Below are positions 13,485 to 20,481 of a stretch of DNA of 24,782 nucleotides, in pieces; within the stretch, counting starts at the first letter, position 1; every line of letters begins with the position of its first letter. Under the pieces are notes generated by a model. It did no database searches. It was not told the DNA's origin and saw only the letters and a program-made list of their open reading frames with translations. The stretch is from NCBI GenBank assembly GCA_900546685.1, contig UREB01000006.1:1-24782 (forward strand), read 5' to 3'. The position numbers and the translations under genes are program-made. The DNA is from an uncultured Eubacteriales bacterium. GTDB taxonomy: Bacteria > Bacillota > Clostridia > Christensenellales > QAND01.

Positions 13485-13513
13485 TTGACATCGTGCCAAA
13501 GGCCTGCTAGAAT
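13485..13513 (+). promoter_or_regulatory. Strong promoter of the DUF6530/Imm5-like operon
   Basis: Consensus TTGACA (13485-13490), an exact 17-base spacer and TAGAAT (13508-13513). The start codon of the first gene is 47 bases downstream of the -10 box. Confidence 0.9.
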
Positions 13514-13518
13514 ACAAC

Positions 13519-13546
13519 TACTAAATTAGTAAATCAGTAAATTACT
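13519..13546. promoter_or_regulatory. Two operator-like palindromes at the transcription start
   Basis: TACTAAATTAGTA (13519-13531) and AGTAAATTACT (13536-13546) are both palindromes about a central A, lying at the predicted +1 region. They share the AGTAA or TTACT half-site. This AT-rich stretch stands out in a GC-rich region and looks like a repressor site. No regulator gene is adjacent. Confidence 0.65.
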
Positions 13547-13559
13547 AGGGGGATCTAAG

Positions 13560-14039
13560 ATGGAAATTCCCACTACTTTAAAGCATAAGCCCGTCATCGT
13601 TGCCGAGGATTATGCGCATATCGACGGGCGCACTGCCTACCATACCGACGCCCAAGGGCTGTCCCTGGGCCTAGCACAGTGGAACGACCGTGGCCGCGTC
13701 GATATCTCCGCCAAGGTCTGGCGGCACACGGGGGAAAAATGGTCGCGCCAAAGCGAGGAGCTGCCGCTGCACCGCGTGCTGGATCTTGCGATTCTTGTGT
13801 GCCGGGCCGCGCAGCATTTCCGCGAAGCCTACCGCTATCCCAAGCTCTATGATCCAACCGCGCCCACCATCGACCGTATCGGCCTTCAGGGGGACGCCAT
13901 GACGGTGGAAGTCTGTACCACCAACCCCAAGATCGATGAGGACATCCAGCTCTTTGCCCAGGCGCTCTCGCAGGATGACGAGCTTTTGGGCGAACGCTTC
14001 CGCACCCTGGCCCGCGTGCTGGAGGAAATGGGCTATTGA
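13560..14039 (+). CDS. DUF6530-like protein of unknown function
   Basis: A 159-residue soluble protein. The run of conserved-looking blocks (LKHKPVIVAEDY, LSLGLAQWNDRGRVDISAKVWR, LPLHRVLDLAILVCR, DRIGLQGDAMTVEVCT) and length match what I recall as DUF6530, common in Lachnospiraceae and relatives; this is recall, not a search. No signal peptide or membrane segment is present. AGGGGG seven bases before the ATG supports the start. It leads a three-gene operon with a consensus promoter and operator-like palindromes. Its last seven codons and stop form the left arm of a perfect 22-bp hairpin with the start of the next gene. Its function is unknown. Confidence 0.75.
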   Translation: MEIPTTLKHKPVIVAEDYAHIDGRTAYHTDAQGLSLGLAQWNDRGRVDISAKVWRHTGEKWSRQSEELPLHRVLDLAILVCRAAQHFREAYRYPKLYDPTAPTIDRIGLQGDAMTVEVCTTNPKIDEDIQLFAQALSQDDELLGERFRTLARVLEEMGY

Positions 14040-14092
14040 GCGCACTTCTTCGAGGTCCTGGGGGCAAAGCGCGCTCAATAGCCCATTTCCTC
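14022..14092 (+). promoter_or_regulatory. Perfect 22-bp hairpin across the stop/start junction
   Basis: Bases 14022-14043 and 14071-14092 are exact reverse complements separated by 27 bases. The left arm holds the last codons and TGA of the DUF6530-like gene, most of the GGAGG ribosome site (14021-14025) and the TTG start of the next gene. As RNA it would bury that start unless a ribosome finishing the first gene opens it. No T run follows, so it is not an intrinsic terminator. Confidence 0.8.
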
Positions 14093-14698
14093 ACACGCGA
14101 CAGCGGGTGCCTACAGCCGCTTTTGTCCCTCATCCGTCGGCAAAGCCACCGCACCCTGGTGCTTTGGGCGCTGGAAGTGTGCCGGCCGCCCTTGGCGCTG
14201 CTTGCCCGCCGATGGCCGGGGGAACAGCGCCCCGTCCAGGCCGTGCAGGCTGCGCGCCTTTGGGCGCAGGGGCGCATCAAAATGCCGGCTGCCCGGCGCG
14301 CCATTCTGGCCGCCCATGCTGCCGCCAAGGAGACCGCTGACCCCGTATCCATTGCCCTGTGCCATGCTATCGGCCAGGCATGCGGCACTGTGCATGTGGA
14401 AACGCACGCCATCGGCCTAGCGATGTACGAATTGACCGCGCTGGTACGCCTCGGCTTGGAAGGCAGCGCTGCGTTGCCCGCTGCTTCCTCCCTGCCCTGC
14501 GAACCGCTTTGCCATGAGGAAATCACGCTGCCCCTCTCCCGCCGGCTGGAAACCTATGCCCGCCGCCTTTTGTATTGGGAGCAAGCCGTAAATGCCCACC
14601 CCGGCCCCTGGGCCCCTTTTCTGCTCAAAGACGGGCCGAACCGCGAACAGCAGCGGTATGAAAAACAGCAACATCTCAAGGAGGCCCCGCCATGGTAA
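14036..14698 (+). CDS. Putative immunity protein, Imm5-like domain
   Basis: About 220 residues. The central region (about 40-140) matches the pattern of Imm5-like putative immunity proteins: LVLWALEVCRPPLALL, then AVQAARLWAQGRI, ILAAHAAAKETADP, and a His-bearing helix CGTVHVETHAIGLAMYEL. Proteins of that family are mostly predicted, not proven, to neutralise toxins; no toxin gene is visible here. The start is uncertain: TTG 14036 has GGAGG ten bases upstream and overlaps the previous stop (TTGA), but the first 20 residues are encoded by the hairpin and may be an inverted copy of the neighbour's 3' end. A start further in lacks a ribosome site. The end overlaps the next gene by seven bases. 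Confidence 0.65.
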   Translation: MSALLRGPGGKARSIAHFLTRDSGCLQPLLSLIRRQSHRTLVLWALEVCRPPLALLARRWPGEQRPVQAVQAARLWAQGRIKMPAARRAILAAHAAAKETADPVSIALCHAIGQACGTVHVETHAIGLAMYELTALVRLGLEGSAALPAASSLPCEPLCHEEITLPLSRRLETYARRLLYWEQAVNAHPGPWAPFLLKDGPNREQQRYEKQQHLKEAPPW

Positions 14699-15216
14699 TC
14701 CTGCTTACCGGCGCCACACATACCGGCAAAACCGTCTTGGCCCAGCGCCTGATGGAGCGCCTTGCCATTCCCTATTGCTCATTGGACCATCTGAAAATGG
14801 GGCTGATTCGCAGCGGCTATACCGCGTTGACCCCCTATCAGGACGATGCGCTCACCGATTTGCTCTGGCCCATTGCGCGCGAAATGGCCAATACCGTGGT
14901 GGAAAACCGGCAAAGCCTGATTTTGGAGGGCGGCTACATTCCGCTTTCCTACGCAGAGGAGTTTGCCCCGGCGTATCTGCCGCACATTCGCTTTCTCTGC
15001 CTTGTTATGTCCGAGCGCTATCTGCGCTGCCATTATGCCGACGTGCTGCGCCACGCCAACGACATCGAGCACCGCATAGGCGATAGCGGCTGTACACTCG
15101 CTTCCCTCATCGAGGAAAATGCCAGGGTTCTTGCAGGCTGCCGCGCGCACGGCTGCCCTTATCATCTGATAGACAGCGGCTACGATCTCAACGCGCTGTG
15201 CGCCCTGTTTGTCTAG
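14692..15216 (+). CDS. P-loop kinase-like NTPase
   Basis: A 174-residue cytoplasmic protein with a Walker A motif at its start, GATHTGKT (residues 7-14), typical of small nucleoside or adenylate kinase-like P-loop enzymes. SLDHLKMGLIRS (about 30-41) resembles the substrate segment, LILEGGYIPLSY (about 81-92) is Walker B-like, and a helical lid-type region follows. The phosphate acceptor is unknown; it could be a small molecule, a nucleotide or a protein. AAGGAGG lies six bases before the ATG, which overlaps the previous gene's stop by seven bases, so the two are coupled. It is the last operon gene, and a bidirectional terminator follows. Confidence 0.75.
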   Translation: MVILLTGATHTGKTVLAQRLMERLAIPYCSLDHLKMGLIRSGYTALTPYQDDALTDLLWPIAREMANTVVENRQSLILEGGYIPLSYAEEFAPAYLPHIRFLCLVMSERYLRCHYADVLRHANDIEHRIGDSGCTLASLIEENARVLAGCRAHGCPYHLIDSGYDLNALCALFV

Positions 15217-15238
15217 CGCCGCTTTCCCGCGCCAACAA

Positions 15239-15266
15239 AAAAAGCATCCCCCAAAGGATGCTTTTT
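15239..15266. terminator. Bidirectional terminator between convergent operons
   Basis: An 11-bp perfect stem AAAAAGCATCC / GGATGCTTTTT with a six-base loop. It ends the plus-strand P-loop operon and, from the other side, the malic enzyme/TIGR04076 operon. Confidence 0.9.
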
Positions 15267-15282
15267 GTGTTTTCGGCCGATC

Positions 15283-15630
15283 TCATTCAAAAAACCTGCC
15301 GCGGAAAAAGTTTTCCCGCCCTGTTTTTTGGGCTGTCATCCGAAAGATGACGTTGCCGTCCGGGCAAACGATCTCCTTGGTGTACCGGCCGCTGCCGCCG
15401 ATGTTTTGCAAATCTCCGCCGCTGCGCACCGCCTCCATCACGGGAAACATCACCATCATCGCCTTGGCGCAAATGCCCTGCCCTTCCGCGTTGACCGGGC
15501 AGCCGTAGGTGCAGGTGTAGACGTCGCCCACCTCCTCGCCGTTTCGGCATACGCGCTCCGGGCCGCTGCCGCGCAGGTAGCCTATGACCTCGATGGTCCA
15601 CCGGTATTCTTCGTCGTACCACTTTTTCAT
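15283..15630 (-). CDS. TIGR04076 family protein (second paralogue)
   Basis: A 115-residue soluble protein of unknown function. It fits TIGR04076 well: GDVYTCTYGCPVNAEGQGIC with clustered Cys, then the block MFPVMEAVRSGGDLQNIGG, and VCPDGNVIFRMTA near the end. The Cys residues could hold a metal or cluster, which is inference. Its ATG overlaps the malic enzyme stop as ATGA, with GGGGAG a little upstream inside the malic enzyme gene, so it is translated by coupling. This link to a malate-oxidising enzyme is a clue to its role that the other paralogue (3957-4349) does not share. Confidence 0.8.
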   Translation of the reverse strand: MKKWYDEEYRWTIEVIGYLRGSGPERVCRNGEEVGDVYTCTYGCPVNAEGQGICAKAMMVMFPVMEAVRSGGDLQNIGGSGRYTKEIVCPDGNVIFRMTAQKTGRENFFRGRFFE

Positions 15631-16805
15631 CGCCGCTTCTCCCCACAGCCGGCCTGCCAGGCCTTGGCCACAGCCGCCGCCACCCGCTCTGTAACGCGGG
15701 GGTCAAACACGCTGGGGATGATGTTTTCTTCGCACAGCTCGTCCGCCGGGATCACCGCGGCAATGGCCTCGGCCGCCGCCACCTTCATCTCATAGTTGAT
15801 GTCCCTCGCCCTGACGGACAGCGCGCCCTTGAATACCCCCGGGAACGCCAGCAGGTTGTTGATCTGGTTGGGAAAATCCGACCGGCCGGTGCCCATCACG
15901 CGCACGCCCGCCGCCTTGGCCTCGTCATACGCGATCTCCGGCGTGGGGTTGGCCATGGCAAACACGATGGGGTCCTTGGCCATGGTACGGATCATCTCCG
16001 CCGTCAGCACCCCGGGCACCGATACGCCGACAAACACATCCGCCCCGCGCAGCGCATCCGCCAGCGTGCCGCGCATGCCCGTCAGGTTCGTCACTTGGCA
16101 CAGCTCCTTTTTATGGTCGCGTATGCCCGCGCCGCGCTCTGCATACAAAATGCCGTTTTCGTCTACGGCGATGATATCCTTTACGCCCGCCGCCAGCATC
16201 ATCCGAATGATGGCCGTGCCCGCCGCGCCCGGGCCGTTTAATACCACGCGGATGTCGCCCATCTTCTTGCCTACCACCTTGAGCGCATTCATCAGCGCCG
16301 CCGTCACCACAATGCCGGTGCCGTGCTGGTCGTCATGGAATACAGGGATATCCAGCATCTCCTCCAGCCGGCGTTCAATTTCAAAGCACCGCGGCGAAGA
16401 GATATCCTCCAAATTGATGCCGCCGAACGCAGGCGCAATGCGCCGCACCGTCTCTATGATTTCCTCTGGTTCCTTGGTATCCAGGCAGATCGGCACCGCG
16501 TCCACCCCGCCAAAGCGCTTGAACAGCGCCGCCTTGCCCTCCATCACAGGCAGCGCCGCCTTGGGCCCGATATCGCCCAGGCCCAGCACCGCCGTGCCGT
16601 CCGTCACCACCGCCACCATGTGCCCTTTTGTGGTATAGCGGTATACTTCCTCCTCGTTGGCCGCAATTTTGCGGCAGGGCTCCGCCACGCCCGGTGTATA
16701 CGCTACGGATAGGTCGTCCCGCGTATCAAGCGGTGCCGGGCATTCCACCCGCAGCTTGCCCTTGTATTGTTCATGCACCTTCAGCGCTTCTTGGTTGTAA
16801 TCCAT
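15627..16805 (-). CDS. Malic enzyme (malate dehydrogenase, oxaloacetate-decarboxylating)
   Basis: Predicted oxidation of malate to pyruvate and CO2 with NAD(P)+, in the cytoplasm. Of 392 residues, the N-terminal malic domain shows AYTPGVAEPC, GLGDIGPKAALPVMEGKA with the catalytic Lys, and VFHDDQHGTGIV for divalent metal binding. The C-terminal Rossmann domain shows LNGPGAAGTAI. FAMANPTPEI follows. Length fits the short bacterial NAD-type enzyme, with no phosphotransacetylase fusion. The start at 16805 has GGGAGGAAGG upstream; an in-frame ATG 12 codons earlier lies over the promoter. The promoter is TTGTAA-16-TATAAT. The gene is coupled to a TIGR04076 gene. Confidence 0.95.
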   Translation of the reverse strand: MDYNQEALKVHEQYKGKLRVECPAPLDTRDDLSVAYTPGVAEPCRKIAANEEEVYRYTTKGHMVAVVTDGTAVLGLGDIGPKAALPVMEGKAALFKRFGGVDAVPICLDTKEPEEIIETVRRIAPAFGGINLEDISSPRCFEIERRLEEMLDIPVFHDDQHGTGIVVTAALMNALKVVGKKMGDIRVVLNGPGAAGTAIIRMMLAAGVKDIIAVDENGILYAERGAGIRDHKKELCQVTNLTGMRGTLADALRGADVFVGVSVPGVLTAEMIRTMAKDPIVFAMANPTPEIAYDEAKAAGVRVMGTGRSDFPNQINNLLAFPGVFKGALSVRARDINYEMKVAAAEAIAAVIPADELCEENIIPSVFDPRVTERVAAAVAKAWQAGCGEKRR

Positions 16806-16839
16806 CTTTGCCTTCCTCCCGGTTGCTTGCGTTTGGTTC

Positions 16840-16867
16840 ATTATACCACCGCCGGCCCGCTTTACAA
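16840..16867 (-). promoter_or_regulatory. Promoter of the malic enzyme operon
   Basis: On the minus strand TTGTAA (16862-16867), a 16-base spacer and consensus TATAAT (16840-16845). The -35 box overlaps the stop codon of the upstream small gene. Confidence 0.75.
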
Positions 16868-17149
16868 TGCGCCGATTTTTTTCATCAGCGTCACACAGTC
16901 GCGAAACCCCTGCAAATACACCGCCTCATTGTCCATGGCGCCCAGCTGGTTGGTCATCGCCTCCAGCTCCAGCATCATGCGCCCGTTTTCACCCAGCAGC
17001 TCTTTGATGCGGAAAAAAAGCGCCTCCATCTGGGCCCGCAACGCCCGGTAGTCTTCCTTGTGCCTGTTTTCCAGCGCCAGCTCATACTGCGAGGCTGCAA
17101 ACGCCTGCTCCAGATTGCGTTCAAACACGGTCTTTTCCTTTGCTTGCAT
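16862..17149 (-). CDS. Small coiled-coil hypothetical protein
   Basis: A 95-residue protein that is almost wholly helical, with heptad-like stretches (YRALRAQMEALFFRIKELL, then MMLELEAMTNQLGAMD). It ends in YLQGFRDCVTLMKKIG, a pattern reminiscent of DUF6809-type small Firmicutes proteins, but I am not sure of the family. GAGGGGGA seven bases before the ATG at 17149 supports the start. A terminator at 17197-17225 separates it from the upstream membrane protein gene, so it is probably transcribed separately. Its stop overlaps the malic enzyme promoter. No function is assigned. Confidence 0.65.
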   Translation of the reverse strand: MQAKEKTVFERNLEQAFAASQYELALENRHKEDYRALRAQMEALFFRIKELLGENGRMMLELEAMTNQLGAMDNEAVYLQGFRDCVTLMKKIGAL

Positions 17150-17196
17150 GTTGTTTTCCCCCTCAACTCTTATGCTTTGCGCCGGGCGGCTGCATG

Positions 17197-17225
17197 AAAA
17201 AACGCTGCATCGTGGTTTGCAGCGT
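17197..17225 (-). terminator. Intrinsic terminator of the DUF3825/membrane protein operon
   Basis: ACGCTGCA (17202-17209) and TGCAGCGT (17218-17225) form an 8-bp stem with an eight-base loop, followed on the minus strand by six T (17197-17202). It is about 40 bases after the membrane protein stop codon. Confidence 0.8.
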
Positions 17226-17265
17226 ATCCTGCGTGGGCCGCAGCTGCCGCCGCCCCGCACCGTTG

Positions 17266-17775
17266 TCAGCCGCGGCGGCGATAGAGCTCCTTATCCCCTT
17301 CCTTCTGCCAGCCGGAAAGCGGCAGATGCTCCGCCAAAAATTCCAATACCTCCCTGCGGTAGGCCAGCTGAAACAAACCGGGCGCCACCGTCTGCCCAAT
17401 GCGCTGCTTGTAGATCTCTATTTCTGGCAGATCCTCCGTCAGCAAAAACACCACCCGATGCGGCAGGCCGCCTGCATTGGGCCCGGGCGCATAGCTGCCC
17501 GCGCCGCGCACTTCCTCCCAGCGCACCAGGCGTTTGTATTTGCCGCTGCGCATAAACCCTTCCTCCATAAAGGCAAAGCGCACCAGCGATTTTCGAAAAG
17601 CAAACCAAACGCCTAGGCACAGCGCCGCGCCCACCGCTGCGCTTGCGCCCCATTGCCCCGTCTCGGCGGCGGAGCCGGCCGCCAGCATCAGCGCCAACAC
17701 AAAGCAGCACGCCGCATACGCCGCGTTCATAGGAAACGCCCATACCCGCAGACTCTTTTTTGGTTTCCCTGCCAT
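17266..17775 (-). CDS. Two-helix membrane protein with a PH-like (YcxB-type) cytoplasmic domain
   Basis: 169 residues. Two hydrophobic helices (about 16-35 and 43-60) are followed by a soluble domain with FMEEGFMRSGKYKRLVRWEEV, a strand pattern resembling the small PH-like domain of YcxB-type proteins. No catalytic motif is seen. It begins 14 bases after the stop of the large LOTUS/DUF3825 gene and shares its transcript, with AAAGGAA upstream of the ATG. The pairing suggests that the RNA-binding-type protein and this membrane protein work together or are co-regulated; no direct evidence shows contact. Confidence 0.7.
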   Translation of the reverse strand: MAGKPKKSLRVWAFPMNAAYAACCFVLALMLAAGSAAETGQWGASAAVGAALCLGVWFAFRKSLVRFAFMEEGFMRSGKYKRLVRWEEVRGAGSYAPGPNAGGLPHRVVFLLTEDLPEIEIYKQRIGQTVAPGLFQLAYRREVLEFLAEHLPLSGWQKEGDKELYRRRG

Positions 17776-17789
17776 CCTGCCGTTCCTTT

Positions 17790-19961
17790 CTAATCGTCCA
17801 GCTCCTCCGGCCGGCCCACTGTATCCACACGCAGCCAGTCGCTATCCGGCCGGCATACCAGCCGCGCATCCAAATACGCCTGCGGCAGGGTCAGGATGGT
17901 CTGCCCCTGGTAGTTGCCGCTTTCCATCCGCTGTACCACCAGCGCCACATCCGCGCGGTTGTCCTCATTTAAGCACAGCGGCAGCAGCAGCGACATGGTG
18001 TTGCCCCGCGGATAAAACATCGGGATGGCGGTCTTGTAGTTCCAGTTTACTCGCTTTACCGCCAGCTCGATGGCGTCCTTGATGCGGTTGCGGATGCGGT
18101 TGAATAGCGTCTGGTTCTCCTCAATGCACGCCACTAGCTCTCCCATCAGCTGCCGCTTGGCATACGGATTGTCCGTCCGCTCGATGCGGTTCGCCAGCGC
18201 CATGGCCTCGCGGCTGTCGTAGCACTGCGTACGGATAAACGCCAAGGGCAGCCGCTTTAAGTTGTCTATGATGATGTGCTGATAATCCACAATGGGCGTC
18301 AGCGTCGTCTCGTACAAAACATCCTTCAGGTTTTCAAAATAGGTGGCGGCCTGGGGCAGCGGGTTAAATTTTTCCGTCAGCTTTTTGCCCAGCCCGCGCT
18401 CGCCCGCCCGGCAAAAGCCGGCCAGCTGCCAAGGGCTGCTGCCCCCCTGGTTTCTGTCAAAGCAGGCGTAGATATCGTCATAGGAAGGGGTCACCAAGCC
18501 GGTATTAAACGCGGCAAAATCCTCCTCCTTGGTCATCACTACCTTGCCCTGCCTTTGCAATCGGTAAAACGTATAGCACAGATAGCTGTGCAAAAGCTGC
18601 TTATCCTTGCTGGGCACGCCGCTATCCGTTAAAAAATCCCAGTTTTCCGGCAGCGCCATATCGGCCAGGGTTTCCAGCGTTTCGCTCCAAACGCCCATAT
18701 ACGCAAACGCCTCCAGCGCCTTGCCGGGCTGCACGCGCCGCACCCGCTGCATTTCGCCGCCCTCGGCCGGGTTTTCACGAAAATCCACAAAAAACCAGGG
18801 CTGCGAAGCGCCCGGCCGCAGGTTCTTTTCAAAAAACGCATAGATGGGCTTACCCGTCTCGGCAAATACCATGCCGGTATCAAACCAGGCCGCCTCCGCC
18901 GTTTCGGTGGGCAGCACCTCGTCAAACCGCCTTGTTAGGTATTCCATCGGGTTCACCTGTGTGCCGCACAGCGCGCCCAGCGTATTGATCTTGGGCATTG
19001 CCAGGTACGCAAAATCAAACAGCTTGGGGCCCTTATGCCCATTTAGGGCGGCTTGCTCGGCCTGCCTATGCACCTCGGCGCGCGGCCGTTCGGCGGGGTT
19101 GTCTCTAAAATCCACAAAAAACCAGGGCTGCAAAGCGCCCGGCCGCAAATTGCGCTCAAAATACGCATAGATCGGCCGCCCTACGCTGCGAAAGGTCAGC
19201 CCGGTATCAAACCAAGCCGCGTTTTCCGTCTGCGTGGGGAGGATATGCTCAAACCGCTCCACCAGATACTCCATCGGTACGATGCGCGCGCCGCTCAGTG
19301 TGCTCAGCGCGTTCACCTTGGGCATCGCCAGGTATGCAAAGCCAAACAGCCTAGGCCCCTTGTGCCCGTCCTCAGGCGGCGTGGCCGGCTTCTGCTCGGT
19401 GGGCGCCTGCGCCGGTCTGCCCCGATCCGGCTTATGCTTAGGCGGGGTATTTGCGGCCTTTGGCAAATGCACCAGCGTGGCCGCCGCCGCGCCCGGCACC
19501 GGATAGGTATCCTCCGGCACAAAGCCCTCCATCGCCTCCATAAACAGCTTTAATTTGCCATACCCCATCGCCTTGTAATCCACCTGGCAGGCGCGCAGAA
19601 AATTGCCTACGTCCGCCATCAGCACCGTTTGCTGCCCGGCAAAATGCTGCAAAATACCCTGCCGCGCCTTGGAAAGGGCCGCCTCGTCGTGGGCAGTTCT
19701 TTGGCCCTGCGCCTTTTCCTCCCTTTTTTCCGGCAAAAATACCACCGTATACGGCGGGCTGTCCGGATCTGCAAAGCGATCCTCCAGCGTAAACGATTCC
19801 AAGGCCAGCATCAAGTCCCGCAGCTTTTTATAGCCCAGCTCCTTATAGTCGATGTGTTCCTTTCTCAGAAAATTTCCCACGTCCGCCATAAAAACCTCTT
19901 TATGGCCTGCGAAATTTTCACAAATCCTTTCCGTCAATGCTTTTTTGTTCAGTGTCTGCAC
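17790..19961 (-). CDS. Tandem LOTUS (OST-HTH)-DUF3825 protein with repeated modules
   Basis: About 723 residues. Two N-terminal repeats (about 5-65 and 95-155) share ADVGNFLR, DYKxxGY and KL(R/K)xxM(L/E)A, as expected for tandem LOTUS/OST-HTH domains, which are predicted or shown to bind RNA. After a Pro/Lys-rich linker come two near-identical modules of about 100 residues (about 200-300 and 305-405), each with GHKGPxLFxFAYLAMPK, AAWFDTG, KPIYAxFExNLRPGA and QPWFFVDFR. A third, diverged version (FAYMGVW, AFNTGL, IYACFDRN, PWQLAGF) begins the C-terminal DUF3825 region. The start is GTG 19961, with AGAGGAAGG upstream and a promoter at 20003-20031. A membrane protein follows after 14 bases. The enzymatic role of DUF3825 is unknown. 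Confidence 0.8.
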   Translation of the reverse strand: MQTLNKKALTERICENFAGHKEVFMADVGNFLRKEHIDYKELGYKKLRDLMLALESFTLEDRFADPDSPPYTVVFLPEKREEKAQGQRTAHDEAALSKARQGILQHFAGQQTVLMADVGNFLRACQVDYKAMGYGKLKLFMEAMEGFVPEDTYPVPGAAAATLVHLPKAANTPPKHKPDRGRPAQAPTEQKPATPPEDGHKGPRLFGFAYLAMPKVNALSTLSGARIVPMEYLVERFEHILPTQTENAAWFDTGLTFRSVGRPIYAYFERNLRPGALQPWFFVDFRDNPAERPRAEVHRQAEQAALNGHKGPKLFDFAYLAMPKINTLGALCGTQVNPMEYLTRRFDEVLPTETAEAAWFDTGMVFAETGKPIYAFFEKNLRPGASQPWFFVDFRENPAEGGEMQRVRRVQPGKALEAFAYMGVWSETLETLADMALPENWDFLTDSGVPSKDKQLLHSYLCYTFYRLQRQGKVVMTKEEDFAAFNTGLVTPSYDDIYACFDRNQGGSSPWQLAGFCRAGERGLGKKLTEKFNPLPQAATYFENLKDVLYETTLTPIVDYQHIIIDNLKRLPLAFIRTQCYDSREAMALANRIERTDNPYAKRQLMGELVACIEENQTLFNRIRNRIKDAIELAVKRVNWNYKTAIPMFYPRGNTMSLLLPLCLNEDNRADVALVVQRMESGNYQGQTILTLPQAYLDARLVCRPDSDWLRVDTVGRPEELDD

Positions 19962-20002
19962 TGTTAACCTTCCTCTTTTCCTAAATTCTCCCGGCCTGGC
20001 AA

Positions 20003-20031
20003 AGCATACCCCAGCGGGCCGCGCTTTGCAA
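20003..20031 (-). promoter_or_regulatory. Promoter of the DUF3825 operon
   Basis: On the minus strand TTGCAA (20026-20031), a 17-base spacer and TATGCT (20003-20008), about 40 bases before the GTG start. Confidence 0.6.
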
Positions 20032-20068
20032 TGCCTTTCCCCCTTTTTCGCGGCTGTCCGCCTCGCTT

Positions 20069-20368
20069 CTACGGCATTTCGACGTCCACGCACGCCCGGC
20101 CTGTCACCCAGCTTTTCGCCGTCTGCTGGATATCCAAATGCAGGGGATGCTGCTGATAACGCCGTACCGCCTCCATCGAATCAAATTCTGCGATCAGCGC
20201 CAGGTCATACGGCCCCCCGTTTACATTGGGCAGCAGCCGCAGCCTATGCAGCCCCTCAATCCGCCCGGGCAATGCGGCAAACCGCCGCTGCAAATACGCC
20301 AGCTTTTCCGCCGCGCCCTCCGCCTTGGCCTGCTCTGTAAACTGCCAGAGCAGGATATGCTCTATCAT
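20069..20368 (-). CDS. Dabb (stress-responsive A/B barrel) domain protein
   Basis: A 99-residue single-domain protein. The opening MIEHILLWQFTEQA, the central LPNVNGGPYDLALIAEFDSMEAVRRYQQHPLH and the closing RACVDVE give the ferredoxin-like Dabb pattern. Such small dimeric proteins range from enzymes to stress proteins of unknown role, so no substrate is proposed. AAGGAGCGAGGAAG upstream of the ATG supports the start. It is divergent from the LarA-like gene and upstream of the DUF3825 gene, which has its own promoter about 40 bases after this stop. Confidence 0.85.
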   Translation of the reverse strand: MIEHILLWQFTEQAKAEGAAEKLAYLQRRFAALPGRIEGLHRLRLLPNVNGGPYDLALIAEFDSMEAVRRYQQHPLHLDIQQTAKSWVTGRACVDVEMP

Positions 20369-20419
20369 CTTCCTCGCTCCTTTCCCTGTTTCTTAGATTA
20401 TACCACCTGCCGCCCCGCC

Positions 20420-20449
20420 TTGCAGGAAAGTTCGGCCCGGTGGTATACT
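20420..20449 (+). promoter_or_regulatory. Promoter of the LarA-like gene
   Basis: TTGCAG (20420-20425), an 18-base spacer and TATACT (20444-20449), 33 bases before the ATG. The opposite strand has TATAAT (complement of 20398-20403) for the divergent Dabb gene, with no clear -35. Confidence 0.6.
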
Positions 20450-20481
20450 TTTTCTGTCATTCTATCGTAGGAGGCCTTTGT

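Noticed and set aside
12992..13510. Open frames with a 32-residue repeated peptide across the 96-bp array
   Set aside because: A 96-base period is divisible by three, so all frames stay open. There is no ribosome site or promoter, several frames are equally open, and unit differences change amino acids freely.
13594..14526. 310-residue minus-strand open frame across the DUF6530/Imm5-like genes
   Set aside because: It is Arg and Pro-rich, crosses two well-supported genes and their junction hairpin, and has no ribosome site.
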